A stretch of 7,267 nt of DNA from Actinomycetes bacterium. GTDB lineage: Bacteria > Actinomycetota > Acidimicrobiia > Acidimicrobiales > Ilumatobacteraceae. Every line of letters starts with the position of its first letter. The stretch's first letter is position 1. The notes beneath the pieces are model-generated. The model saw only the letters and a program-made list of their open reading frames with translations, did not search any database and was not told the origin of the DNA. The DNA is taken from the NCBI GenBank assembly GCA_023417265.1, contig JAEZFY010000150.1, positions 1 to 7,267 on the forward strand. The letters run 5' to 3'. Below, one piece after another: positions 6,526 through 7,267 of the stretch. The position numbers and the translations under genes are program-made.

Positions 6526-7267
6526 ACAGCAGACGTGCGGGGGAGAGCGCGTCGAGGGTGACGCCGAGCTCGGCCGCGGCCGGTGGCGTGGCCTCGCCAT
6601 CGATCGCCAGCCGCAGCAGCTCGGCCATCGCCGGGGCGGTCTTGATGCCGGCCCCGCCCTGCCCGGCCAGCCAGCAAAACCCGGGCGCGCGCGGGTCGTC
6701 GCCGAGTACCGGGACCCGGTCGGGGGCGAACGTGCGCAGCCCGGCCCACGCCCGGCGTACCGAGCGCAGCGGCAGGTTGGTGGCGTCGCGGACGCGCTCG
6801 AGGGCGAGCGCCACGTCGAGCTCGTCGGGCTGGGCGTCGACCGGCTCGCTCGGTGTCTCCTCGGCGGGTGAGATCAGCAACCCGCCGGGTTCGGGTTCGC
6901 AGTAGTAGCGCCCGGCGATGTCCATGACGAGCGGCCAGTCGGCGACGCTCTCGGGTGCAGGGACGATCGCCGCGGTGCGCCGGTAGGGCTGGATGCCGAG
7001 CGGCGCCAGGCCGGCCCGGTCGGCGACGACGTCGGCCCACGCCCCGGCCGCGTTGACCACCACCGCGGCGTGCCACTCGCCGCTCGGTGTGGCAACCCGC
7101 CATCCGCGGGGGCCGCGTTGCAGGGTCACCGCCTCGGCACCCGTGGCGATCGTTCCGCCGCGGGCGCGCAGCTGGCGTACGTAGCCGGCGATCAGCGCCG
7201 CCGTGTCGACCGCCATCGCGTCGGGTTCGAACACGGCCCCGCCGGCGAGCGCCGCCGGGGCGAAGCC
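6524..7267 (-). CDS. FAD-dependent oxidoreductase (DAO family), D-arginine-dehydrogenase-like; 5' end outside window
   Basis: The last 247 residues of a flavoenzyme of the D-amino-acid oxidase/dehydrogenase (DAO) fold. The frame stays open to the window edge, so the N-terminal GxGxxG FAD-binding segment is missing; full-length relatives have about 370-390 residues. Visible parts are FEPDAMAVD (GTG at 7232-7234 is an internal Val, not the start), the FAD-contacting NAAGAWAD, QPYRRTAA, YYCEPEPGGLLISPAEETPS, QPDELD, AWAGLRTF and LAGQGGAGIKTAPAM. The order matches my recollection of Pseudomonas D-arginine dehydrogenase (DauA). Its substrate-binding Arg222, Tyr249 and Arg305 appear conserved here (codons at 6977-6979, 6902-6904 and 6734-6736). 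Such enzymes oxidise D-amino acids or related amines to imino acids, which hydrolyse to oxo acids. The gene is convergent with the importer operon. Other DAO members (glycine/sarcosine oxidase, opine dehydrogenase subunits) remain possible. Confidence 0.88.
   Translation of the reverse strand, partial: GFAPAALAGGAVFEPDAMAVDTAALIAGYVRQLRARGGTIATGAEAVTLQRGPRGWRVATPSGEWHAAVVVNAAGAWADVVADRAGLAPLGIQPYRRTAAIVPAPESVADWPLVMDIAGRYYCEPEPGGLLISPAEETPSEPVDAQPDELDVALALERVRDATNLPLRSVRRAWAGLRTFAPDRVPVLGDDPRAPGFCWLAGQGGAGIKTAPAMAELLRLAIDGEATPPAAAELGVTLDALSPARLL

Noticed and set aside
7232..7234. GTG as start of the right-edge flavoenzyme
   Set aside because: The frame continues beyond it to the window edge with plausible sequence, and the FAD-binding N-terminus is missing, so it is an internal Val codon.

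Overview
The window is a single high-GC, actinobacterial-looking locus. The protein families and the codon use (mostly G or C in third position) fit an actinomycete. The lipoprotein with a Cys-Gly-Gly-poly-Asp start fits Acidimicrobiia/Ilumatobacter-type genomes in particular, but that placement is inference. Nearly all of it is coding. I see no tRNA, rRNA, CRISPR array, insertion sequence, phage gene or broken gene.

Layout: 1-123 holds no gene I can support. 124-798 (minus) is a GntR-family repressor of the FCD subgroup. 799-936 is a divergent intergenic region with an AT-rich patch and several small symmetric elements. 937-6502 (plus) is a complete five-gene ABC importer operon of the peptide/nickel (Dpp/Opp) class: lipoprotein binding protein, two permeases and two ATPases. 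The last four genes are stop-start overlapped (4, 4 and 8 bp). 6524 to the right edge (minus) is the C-terminal two thirds of an FAD-dependent amine/D-amino-acid dehydrogenase, convergent with the operon and cut by the window end.

How the parts may work together: the surface lipoprotein captures a substrate, the permease pair carries it across the membrane, and the two ATPases drive uptake. The divergent GntR/FCD protein probably senses the substrate or a breakdown product and controls the shared promoter region. The neighbouring flavoenzyme resembles D-arginine dehydrogenase (DauA) in its C-terminal half, including the likely substrate carboxylate-binding residues. The importer may therefore take up a D-amino acid, N-substituted amino acid, opine or D-residue peptide rather than ordinary peptides. 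That link rests on gene neighbourhood only.

I found no clear undescribed system. The points most worth a second look are the symmetric elements in the divergent promoter region, the altered flavin-loop residues in the dehydrogenase, and the identical four-cysteine C-terminal motifs in both ATPases.
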